This document shows positions 33,519 to 58,838 of a stretch of 64,000 nucleotides of DNA, one piece after another. Source of the stretch: Kutzneria sp044547355. GTDB lineage: Bacteria > Actinomycetota > Actinomycetes > Mycobacteriales > Pseudonocardiaceae. Where the stretch lies: assembly GCF_044547355.1 (NCBI RefSeq), contig NZ_JBIUAG010000001.1:372001-436000 (forward strand), given 5' to 3'. Every line of letters starts with the position of its first letter. The first letter of the stretch is position 1. A model generated the notes under the pieces. It was not told the DNA's origin. It was given only the letters and a program-made list of their open reading frames with translations, and ran no database searches. A program made the translations under genes and the position numbers.

Positions 33519-34444
33519 CCAGGGAGAAACGCTACCGGCGGCTGCTTGCCCTCTACCCGCGCGATCACCGCGAACGCCACGGCGAGGAGATGCTGGGCGT
33601 GCTGCTGGACGGCAACGGGGGCTGGCGCGACGGCCTGGACGTGGCCGGCGGGGCGATCGCCCTGCACACCCGGCGACTGTTCGGACTGGACGGTGGCGTG
33701 CGGCTGCGGGACGTGATGGCCGTCGTCAGCCTGCTCGGCCCGATCGTGATGCTGGCCGGCGCGGCGACCGACCTGCACGAGATCGCCTGGTGGATCCGGG
33801 CCGGCGACCTCGCGGACATGCGGTTCGAGCAGGTGGCCGACGCCCCGGTGTGGGCGGCCTGGTCGGTGGTGGCGGTGCTGGTGTTGTTCGGCCAGCGGCG
33901 GGCCGCCGCGGTCTCGGCGTGGACGGCGGTCGTCGTCCACCTGTTGTTCATGTCGATGCTGAAGGGTTACGCCTCGACCTACCAGAACGCGGGTTGGCTG
34001 CTGCTCGGCGTGTTCACCGCGATCTCGCTGAGGTGGTCGGCGGGACCGGTCCGCGGCCGGGAGATGGTCGGCCGGCGCGGCATCCTCGTCGCGTTCGCCG
34101 GCGCGGCCGGGTCGGGGCTGCTGCTCGCGCTCTCACCCCGCCTCATCCTCTTCCCGGCCCAGGTCTGGTTCCTCGGCCCGTTGCTCGTCTACGGCGCGCT
34201 GGCCCTCGGCTGCCACCTGGCCTGCCGGCCGGCGGCGGACCGGCGGACCGGCCGGCGCGCGGCGTTCGTGCTCGCGCTGCCGGCCGTCGCCTACGTGCTG
34301 GAGGACGTCCTGGTGGCGATCGTCGGGCCGCCGATGTACTGGATCCCGCTGGTCACCAACCTCGTCTTCTACGGCCTGCCGATCCTGATGGTGTTGGCGG
34401 GCAACGGGATTCTCCGCCCGATCAGGAAGTCCCTGCCGAGCTGA
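33515..34444 (+). CDS. membrane protein co-transcribed with PadR
   Basis: The 309-aa protein opens with a soluble segment (RLLALYPRDHRERHGEEMLGVLLD) typical of proteins encoded behind PadR regulators, followed by seven or so hydrophobic helices (for example VVSLLGPIVMLAGAATDLH, WAAWSVVAVLVLFG, LLLALSPRLILFPA). No transporter or enzyme motif stands out. Translation is coupled to PadR. The last 23 bases overlap the convergent hydrolase gene. Confidence 0.8.
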   Translation: MTREKRYRRLLALYPRDHRERHGEEMLGVLLDGNGGWRDGLDVAGGAIALHTRRLFGLDGGVRLRDVMAVVSLLGPIVMLAGAATDLHEIAWWIRAGDLADMRFEQVADAPVWAAWSVVAVLVLFGQRRAAAVSAWTAVVVHLLFMSMLKGYASTYQNAGWLLLGVFTAISLRWSAGPVRGREMVGRRGILVAFAGAAGSGLLLALSPRLILFPAQVWFLGPLLVYGALALGCHLACRPAADRRTGRRAAFVLALPAVAYVLEDVLVAIVGPPMYWIPLVTNLVFYGLPILMVLAGNGILRPIRKSLPS

Positions 34445-35210
34445 GCACCTCGTGCAGCCGTTCGGCGAACTCGACCGGCTGCCTGAAGTAGCCGAGGTGG
34501 CCGCCGGGGAACTCGGTCACCGGGACTGCGAGCCGTTCGGACAGCACGAGATTGGGCAGATACGGCAGCAGGCCCTTCGACTCGTCGCCGCTGGCCAGGA
34601 CGAGCTTGTCCTTGCTGGCGGCGAGGGCGGCCAGGTCGGGCACCTGCCGCGGATACTGCCGCAGCTCGTGCTCCAGCCAGAACGGGATGTTGTGCCGCAT
34701 CCGTCCGGCCATCTCCATCAGGGCCGGCGGCGGTTCGAAGCCCGGCGGCGGGGCCTGCTGGGCCAGCCCGACCAGGCGGCCGAACAGGGCCATGGCCTGG
34801 TCGGGCCCCTCGGCGCGGTACAGGTCGTAGACGCCGTCCATGCGGGCCAGCCACTCGTCCCGGTCCGGCAGCAGCGAGATCAGCGGCGCCTCGTGCGGCA
34901 CGGCGATCCGCACCTTGGACGGCCACGTGGCCAGCAGCTCCAACGTCACGATCGCGCCGGAGCTGCTGCCGAACACGTGACCGGGCTCGTCGAGCAGCGC
35001 CGCCGCGTCCTCGACGTCGGCGGCCAGCCGGTCGGCCGGGATCTCGTCGATCGGGCTGCGCGCGAAGCCGGCCCGGTCGTACAGCACCACCCGGTACCGG
35101 TCGGCCAGCCGCGCCGCGACCCCCTCGAACACGGTGCTGTCGCCGTTGCCGCCGACGATGAACAGCAGCAGCGGCCCACTGTCACCGATTCTCTTGGTGT
35201 GCAAGGTCAT
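34422..35210 (-). CDS. alpha/beta hydrolase
   Basis: The ATG at 35208-35210 gives 262 aa. The fold is recognisable from LLLFIVGGNGDSTVF (oxyanion strand), YRVVLYDRAGFARS, the nucleophile elbow GHVFGSSSGAIVTLEL with Ser in GSSSG, and the His in FPGGHLGYFRQP. It should be a cytoplasmic esterase or similar hydrolase. The start overlaps the stop of the TetR gene (ATGA), so the two form an operon and the hydrolase probably acts on or removes the TetR ligand. Confidence 0.85.
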   Translation of the reverse strand: MTLHTKRIGDSGPLLLFIVGGNGDSTVFEGVAARLADRYRVVLYDRAGFARSPIDEIPADRLAADVEDAAALLDEPGHVFGSSSGAIVTLELLATWPSKVRIAVPHEAPLISLLPDRDEWLARMDGVYDLYRAEGPDQAMALFGRLVGLAQQAPPPGFEPPPALMEMAGRMRHNIPFWLEHELRQYPRQVPDLAALAASKDKLVLASGDESKGLLPYLPNLVLSERLAVPVTEFPGGHLGYFRQPVEFAERLHEVLSSAGTS

Positions 35211-35791
35211 CGACCTATCCCCCTCAACTGCCCGAGCGCCGTCTCCACCAGGCCGTAGAGCGGCACCGGAGGGTCCGCGCGCAGCCAGTGGTCGGTCGCC
35301 ACCTGGGTGGCGGCGGCGACCGCCGCCGCCACGATCTCCGGATACATGCCGTGGTCGCCGTCGCCGAGGCGGGTGCTGATGGCCTCCACCAGGCCGTGCT
35401 GCATGCGCACGTACGTCTTGAGCAGTTCGCCGGCCAGCGCCGGCGAGCTCAGCACGGGCCGCAGGCCGGCCAGCCACTCGGGCGGCGGCACGGCGGTGGC
35501 CTGCTCGTGCACCTCCAGCACGGCGGCGGTGATCGCGTCCCACAGCGGCTCGTCGGCCGGGCGGTCCAGCAGCACCTGGCCGACCCGGAAGATCCGGTCC
35601 GACGCCCGCGACGAGATCGCCTCGTACTTGCTGGAGAAGTAGTTGTTGAACGTGCGCGGCGACACCCCGGCCGCCGAGGCGATGTCCTCGACCAGCACGT
35701 TGTCCAGCCCGCGCTCGACCGCCAGCCGCAGCGCCGCCAGACTCAGCGCGTCGCGGGTGGCCTGCTTCTTGCGCTCACGGAGTCCGGACAC
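35207..35791 (-). CDS. TetR family transcriptional regulator
   Basis: GTG at 35789-35791 opens a 194-aa protein. The N-terminal helix-turn-helix (about 8-55) reads RKKQATRDALSLAALRLAVERG and VEDIASAAGVSPRTFNNYFSSKYEAI. The C-terminal ligand domain resembles the TetR_C branch with a MftR-like form. A perfect 15-bp palindrome lies 19 bases upstream of the start, so autoregulation is likely, together with the coupled hydrolase. Confidence 0.88.
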   Translation of the reverse strand: MSGLRERKKQATRDALSLAALRLAVERGLDNVLVEDIASAAGVSPRTFNNYFSSKYEAISSRASDRIFRVGQVLLDRPADEPLWDAITAAVLEVHEQATAVPPPEWLAGLRPVLSSPALAGELLKTYVRMQHGLVEAISTRLGDGDHGMYPEIVAAAVAAATQVATDHWLRADPPVPLYGLVETALGQLRGIGR

Positions 35792-35810
35792 GCGACCAGC
35801 CTAGCAAAAG

Positions 35811-35825
35811 TTGCGCGGCGCGCAA
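35811..35825. promoter_or_regulatory. TetR operator palindrome
   Basis: TTGCGCGGCGCGCAA has perfect 7-bp arms around one base, 19 bases upstream of the TetR start and directly beside the stop of the GNAT gene. Confidence 0.65.
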
Positions 35826-36350
35826 TTATTTCCGGAGCAGGTGCCGGGCGGCGGCCCGGAGGGTGACGACCCGGGTGACCGTGCCGTCGGAGCCGGTCAC
35901 GTCGCGCACGATCTCGAAACCGGCCTTGCGGGCCATCGCCAGCGAGCGGGTGTTGTTGGCGTCCACGCAGCCGTGGATCTCGGCCAGGCCCAGCTCGTCG
36001 AAGCCGTAGTCGATGACCCGGTAGGACAGCTCGGTGCCCAGGCCCATCCGCCACACGTCCCGCACCAGCGCGCAGATCAGCTCGTGCCCGTCGACGTTGC
36101 CGGTCTTCTTCAGCTCCGCGTGACCGATGTAGCGGCCGTCCAGCCGCACCGCCCACACGTCGAACATGGCGTTGGGATAGACCTCCGAGAACAGCAGCGC
36201 GAAGAGTTGTCTGATCGTCTCCTCGGGCTGCCGTTCCTGTCCCATCCACTTGCAGACCTCCTCGTCGCGTAACAGCGCGACGAAGTCGTCCTCGTCATCG
36301 GGCGTGTAGGGGCTCAACAGAAGGCGCTCGGAGCGCAGCGTGGGAGTCAC
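35826..36350 (-). CDS. GNAT family N-acetyltransferase (RimJ/RimL-like)
   Basis: The 174-aa protein starts at GTG. The fold shows LRSERLLLSPYTPDDEDDF at the start, the strand IGHAELKK, the acetyl-CoA loop VWRMGLGTELSYRVIDYGF, and IHGCVDANNTRSLAMARKAGFE, the hallmarks of the Acetyltransf_3 branch. It probably acetylates a protein N-terminus or a small amine with acetyl-CoA. It lies just past the peptide cluster, separated from the P450 stop by 83 bases, and may or may not belong to it. Confidence 0.87.
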   Translation of the reverse strand: MTPTLRSERLLLSPYTPDDEDDFVALLRDEEVCKWMGQERQPEETIRQLFALLFSEVYPNAMFDVWAVRLDGRYIGHAELKKTGNVDGHELICALVRDVWRMGLGTELSYRVIDYGFDELGLAEIHGCVDANNTRSLAMARKAGFEIVRDVTGSDGTVTRVVTLRAAARHLLRK

Positions 36351-36433
36351 GCGCGAACGCTATACGCGCCAACGGAAATCGGCAATCATCCTATCAGGCA
36401 AGGAAAACACCCGACGGGGTGAGTAACGCCGGG

Positions 36434-37624
36434 TCACCGCGGTTCGACGTCCAGCGGCAGTTTCCGGACGCTCACGATCATAGCCGGATTCTGGAACTCC
36501 ACGGTGTCGTCCGAGGCGACGGAATAACCGGCGTAACGCCGGTTGAGCGCCTCGAAGGCGATCCGGCCCTCCATCCGCGCCAGCGGCGTGCCCAGGCAGA
36601 AATGGATGCCGTGGCCGAAAGTCAGGTGCGGGTTCGGGGTGCGGGCGACGTCGAACCGCTCCGGGTCCGGGAAAACCCTCGGATCGCGGTTGGCCGAGGC
36701 GATGTTGGCCATGATGATCGAGTTGGCCGGAATCACGCGACCGCCCAGCTCCACCTCGGTCGTGGTGCGCCGGCCCAGCTCGTTGAAGGGCGGCAGGCAG
36801 CGCAGCACTTCCTCCAGCGCCACCGGCAGTGTCGACGGATCGCCGCGCAGCGCCTCGGCCGCATCCGGGTGGCGGTCGAAGCTGATGGTGGCGTTGCCGA
36901 TCAGCGCGGTGGTGGTGATGTGCCCGGCCACCAACAACAACGCGACGAAGCCGACCATCTCCTGGTCGGTCAGGCTCTCCCCGTCCACGCTGACCCGGCA
37001 CAGCTTGCTGGTCAGCCCGTCGCTGGGATGGTCGCGGTGGTACCGGATGTGGGCCAGCATGTACTCGTTCATCTCACGGATCGTCGGCGCGATCATCTCC
37101 AGCGCCGCCTCGATCTCAGCCATGGTCGAGGTTTCGGTCAGCTGGTCGCCGCTGAACAGGACCTTGGCCCACTTCTCGAACAGCTCGCGGTCCCCGGCCG
37201 GAATGCCCAGCAGCTCGGCGATCACCAGGATCGGCAACGGATACGCGAGCACGTCCACGAGGTCGAACCGGTCCCGGCCGGCCACCGAGTCCAGCAGCTC
37301 GTCGGTGATCTGGCGGATCCGCGGCTCCAGGCCGGCCACCGTGCGCGGCGTGAAGGCCTGGCTCACCAGCGTGCGCAGCTTGCGGTGGTTGGGCGGGTCC
37401 ATGGTCAGGAACATGCCGGTGCGGAAGGCCTCGAAGTCCTCCTGCACCGGGGCCAGACCGGAGAAGTCGCTGGAGAACAGGCCCGGCTCGGACAGCACCC
37501 GCGACACGGTGGCGTGGTCGAGCAGGCGCCACATGCCGTTCTCCTCGTCGAGGTGCACGGGTTCCTCGGCGCGCCGGGCGATCCACTGGTCCAGTCGGTC
37601 CTCGAAGGCGTACCGAGGTCTCAT
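36434..37624 (-). CDS. cytochrome P450, NRPS-cluster tailoring enzyme
   Basis: The 396-aa soluble P450 has the I-helix AGHITTT (233-239), ExxR as EVLR (272-275) and the heme loop FGHGIHFCLG with Cys343. Length and HRKLRTLVSQAFTPRTV match bacterial class I enzymes that need a ferredoxin partner; none is encoded here. The start overlaps the exporter stop (ATGA), so it is translated with the NRPS operon and should oxidise the peptide or a carrier-bound residue, for example by hydroxylation. It is the last gene of the operon. Confidence 0.88.
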   Translation of the reverse strand: MRPRYAFEDRLDQWIARRAEEPVHLDEENGMWRLLDHATVSRVLSEPGLFSSDFSGLAPVQEDFEAFRTGMFLTMDPPNHRKLRTLVSQAFTPRTVAGLEPRIRQITDELLDSVAGRDRFDLVDVLAYPLPILVIAELLGIPAGDRELFEKWAKVLFSGDQLTETSTMAEIEAALEMIAPTIREMNEYMLAHIRYHRDHPSDGLTSKLCRVSVDGESLTDQEMVGFVALLLVAGHITTTALIGNATISFDRHPDAAEALRGDPSTLPVALEEVLRCLPPFNELGRRTTTEVELGGRVIPANSIIMANIASANRDPRVFPDPERFDVARTPNPHLTFGHGIHFCLGTPLARMEGRIAFEALNRRYAGYSVASDDTVEFQNPAMIVSVRKLPLDVEPR

Positions 37625-38825
37625 GCGGTGGGCTCCTTGACTCGATCGGTGACGGGAAAGGCGCGCATGGTCGGGCTGACCGTGACCACCACGGTGATCA
37701 GGGCGATTCCCGCCGCGCACAACAGGATCGCGTTGTCCCCGCCGAACTGCTGGACCAGCACGCCGCCGAAGGCCGGGCCGGCGGCGGCGGAGACGCCGGC
37801 GATCACCGTCATCACCCCGGTCATGCGGCCGCGCAGGCGGTCCGGGGTGAGCAGCAGCTGGGAGGTGTTGATGGTGGTGTTGGCGGTCGGCGGCAGCAAC
37901 GCCATGCCGGCGAACAGAAGTCCGAGCACGATGCCGTTGTCGATGAACACCGCCAGCGGCGTGAGCACGGTCAGCACCCAGAACACGCCGGCGATCGACA
38001 CGTACGGGCTGATCATCCGGTGCAGCCTCGGGGCCAGCAGCGCGCCCAGCAGGCCGCCGACGCCCAGCATCGCCGCCATGACGCCGATCTCCCCGGACGG
38101 CACCCCGCGTTCCTTGGCCAGCACCACCAGGATCACGTAGTAGGCCGAGAAGAAGAAGTTCAGGCTCACCGCGCAGGCCACGGTCGCCCGGACGTGCCGC
38201 TGCCGCCACACCCAGCGCAGGCCCTCGACCATCTCCCCGGCCAGATGGCCGTTCTCCACCGGCTCGCGGCGTTGGCTCGGCACCCGCACGAACAGCAGCG
38301 CCACAAAGCTGATCAGGTGCGTCAGCACCTCCACCGCGAACGGCGCCGCCCGCCCGATCGCGTACAGGAAGCCGCCGGCCGCCGTGCCGGCCAGCTGCCC
38401 CAGCGCGCCCCGGGCCGAGTTCATCGCCACCGCCGTCGGCAGCTGCTCCTTGGTCACGATCTGCGCCACCGCGGCGTTTTCCGCCGGCATGAACAACGCC
38501 CGGCAGACCCCCATCGTCGCCGCCACGAAGATCATGTGCGGCACCGTCGCCGTGCCCACCAGCAGCGCCACCACCAGGCTCGCCACCACAACGCCCTGCG
38601 CCGCCTCGCAGCACAGCATCACGATCTTCCGGTTCCACCGGTCCACCAGCGCCCCCGCCGGCAGCCCCGCGACCAGCTGCGCCGCCGCGTCCACCCCCAG
38701 CACGAACCCCGACACCGCCGGCGAACCGGTGATGGCCAACACCAGCAACGGAAACGCGATCATCGACCCGCTGAAGCCGGCGGTCGACAGCGCCTGCCCG
38801 GCCCAGAGGAGGCGATAGGAGCGGT

Positions 38826-38829
<4 letters not shown>
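37621..38829 (-). CDS. MFS exporter (DHA3/EntS-like) of the peptide cluster
   Basis: The 402-aa protein has about twelve helices: YRLLWAGQALSTAGFSGSMIAFPLLVLAITG, LPAGALVDRWNRKIVMLCCE for motif A, and MPAENAAVAQIVTKEQLPTAVAMN, typical of the EntS/macrolide-efflux branch. Both ends overlap neighbours by four bases (NRPS-2 stop and P450 start), showing tight translational coupling. It most probably exports the finished peptide. Confidence 0.87.
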
Positions 38830-57233
<18,404 letters not shown>

Positions 57234-57256
57234 GATGTCCGTTTCTCTCGTCTTCG

Positions 57257-58498
57257 TCAGCGGCGGGCGGCGACGCGGCCGCCGGTCTGCAGGCCGTTGA
57301 TCAGGCCGGTCGACGGGTCGCGCAGGAACCGCCCACCCAGCACGCGGCGGCCGGATTCCGGCTCCAGCACGGAGAACGCCCAGTCCGCGTGCACCGTCAG
57401 CTCCGGGTACAGCTCGCCACCCACGTGCAGCACGCCGTCGCCGGCGTCCACGAAGTACTCCATGTCGCCGTTGGCGTAGCTGCCGGTCAGCCCGGCCGGC
57501 ATCGGCATCTCGTCCGGCCGGTGGCTCAGGTCGTAGTCGGCGACGTCCAGGCCGAGCCGGCGCAGCCGGCCGACCAGGTCCACCCACAGCGCCGCACCGG
57601 AGACCGCGTTGGTGGTCAGCGCCACGACCTGCTTGCCGGCGGGATCGATGCGCAGGTGACAGGACGTGCCGTCGGCCGTGCCGTCATGGCCGACCCAGCC
57701 GTCGAACACCGCGAGCCCGAGCCCCCAGCCGTTGGCCAGCCCGAACGGCACCACCCCGGGCACCTGCCGGCGCATCGTCCGCAGCAGCTGCGGCGACAGC
57801 GGGCCGTCCCCGGTCACGTGCATCAGTCCGAACGTCACGAGATCCTCGGCGCTCAGGGCCAATGCCCCCGCGCCGGCTTCGACTTCCGGCAGCGTCTGCT
57901 CAACCGGCCGGCCGCGACCGGCGTGGCCGGACAGGAAGGTGTGCGCCGACCGCTTGCCGCCCGGGTCGACCGTGAACGCCGGCTCGATGCCCAACGGCGT
58001 GAGCAGCAGCGCTTCGACGGCCTCCCACCAGTCCATGCCGGTGATCTCCTCGACCAGCCGGGACAGCAGCACATAGCCGACGTTCGAGTAGGAGAACCCG
58101 ATTCCCGGGCGCAGCACCAGTTCCGCGTCCCGGCAGGCCCGCAGGTACTGCCGGGTCGAGACGTTCTCGCCGCTCAGCGCGGCCGGCAGGCCGCTGGTGT
58201 GGCTCAACAGCTGCCGGACGGTCAGCCGGCCCACTCGCGGCCCCAGCTCCCCCAGGTGCTCGCCGAGCCGGTCCTCCAGGTCCAGATCGCCGTCGGCCAC
58301 CAGCAACATCGCCAGGGTGGCGGTGAACGGCTTGGTGATCGACCCCACCGGATACTTGCCGCCGGCGCCGACCGTCACCGTGCGGCCGCCGGTGTGCACC
58401 GACAGCTGCGCGGCCGGCACGTCGTGCCGGGCTAACAGCTCATTCAGGACCCCTTCCAGGATCGCACTGTCTACTTCGGACCGGACCGACGTGGTCAC
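57257..58498 (-). CDS. stand-alone PBP-type thioesterase/cyclase candidate (beta-lactamase-fold serine hydrolase)
   Basis: GTG at 58496-58498 follows GGGAGGGA. The 413-aa protein lacks a signal peptide, so it works in the cytoplasm. Catalytic motifs: S53-I-T-K56 (SxxK), Y137-S-N139 and H271-D-G. Residues about 335-413 form a beta-rich tail (GSYANGDMEYFVDAGDGVLHVGGELYPEL) like the lipocalin-like part of SurE-type enzymes. It lies inside the NRPS operon, 23 bases before NRPS-2, whose line ends in an E domain with no TE. SurE-type proteins cyclise peptidyl thioesters with D C-termini, which fits. Alternatives are a D-aminopeptidase/esterase or a resistance protein; the missing signal speaks against a periplasmic PBP. 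Confidence 0.75.
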   Translation of the reverse strand: MTTSVRSEVDSAILEGVLNELLARHDVPAAQLSVHTGGRTVTVGAGGKYPVGSITKPFTATLAMLLVADGDLDLEDRLGEHLGELGPRVGRLTVRQLLSHTSGLPAALSGENVSTRQYLRACRDAELVLRPGIGFSYSNVGYVLLSRLVEEITGMDWWEAVEALLLTPLGIEPAFTVDPGGKRSAHTFLSGHAGRGRPVEQTLPEVEAGAGALALSAEDLVTFGLMHVTGDGPLSPQLLRTMRRQVPGVVPFGLANGWGLGLAVFDGWVGHDGTADGTSCHLRIDPAGKQVVALTTNAVSGAALWVDLVGRLRRLGLDVADYDLSHRPDEMPMPAGLTGSYANGDMEYFVDAGDGVLHVGGELYPELTVHADWAFSVLEPESGRRVLGGRFLRDPSTGLINGLQTGGRVAARR

Positions 58499-58585
58499 GG
58501 TGTCCCTCCCCCGACTGTGGTGTCCGCTTGTTTCCGGCTCACTGCTCGTTCCCTGCCGGCGGCCGGTTTTCTGTTGTGCTCGTAG

Positions 58586-58628
58586 TTAGATTCAGTTGTC
58601 ACTGAAGCAATAGTGCTGTTGTTCAGTG
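58586..58628 (-). promoter_or_regulatory. internal promoter/operator candidate before the cyclase gene
   Basis: The 124-base gap between mbtH and the cyclase gene is the only large gap in the operon. It holds TTCAGT-tgtc-ACTGAA (58591-58606, perfect arms) and a third copy, TTCAGTG, at 58622-58628, which pairs with CACTGAA at 58600-58606. On the minus strand TTGCTT and TAACTA lie 16 bases apart as possible -35/-10 boxes. Bases 58598-58616 match the site before the DUF899 gene (17 of 19). Confidence 0.5.
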
Positions 58629-58823
58629 GTTGGCTGCCATCCATTCGCGCAGGCTGCGCGGGCGCATGTCGGTCCACACCTCGTCCACGTGGTCCATGCA
58701 CTCCTGCTTGCCGCCCTGGAAGCCGGTGGGCCGCCAGCCGGCCGGAACCTCGTTGGCCAGCGGCCACAGGGAGTACTGCTCCTCGTCGTTGACCAGCACC
58801 TGATAGTCGATGTCGTCGCGCAC
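58623..58823 (-). CDS. MbtH-like protein
   Basis: The 66-aa protein from GTG at 58821-58823 has the full MbtH signature: NDEEQYSLWPLANEVPAGW, GFQGGKQECMDHV and VWTDMRPRSLREWM, with the three conserved Trp residues. MbtH proteins bind A domains and are needed for folding or activity of many of them. It follows NRPS-1 by 15 bases and should serve the A domains of both synthetases. Confidence 0.95.
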   Translation of the reverse strand: MRDDIDYQVLVNDEEQYSLWPLANEVPAGWRPTGFQGGKQECMDHVDEVWTDMRPRSLREWMAANH

Positions 58824-58838
58824 GGTCTCGTTCGCCTT

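Noticed and set aside
57257..58498. A beta-lactam resistance role for the cluster hydrolase
   Set aside because: No signal peptide, HDG in place of KTG, and a position between MbtH and NRPS genes fit a cytoplasmic cyclase better; kept only as an alternative.
58586..58628. A StrR/NovG-type binding site at the NRPS cluster
   Set aside because: The half sites here (TTCAGT/ACTGAA) differ from the GTTCRACTG-N11-CRGTYGAAC form and spacing, so I call it only operator-like.
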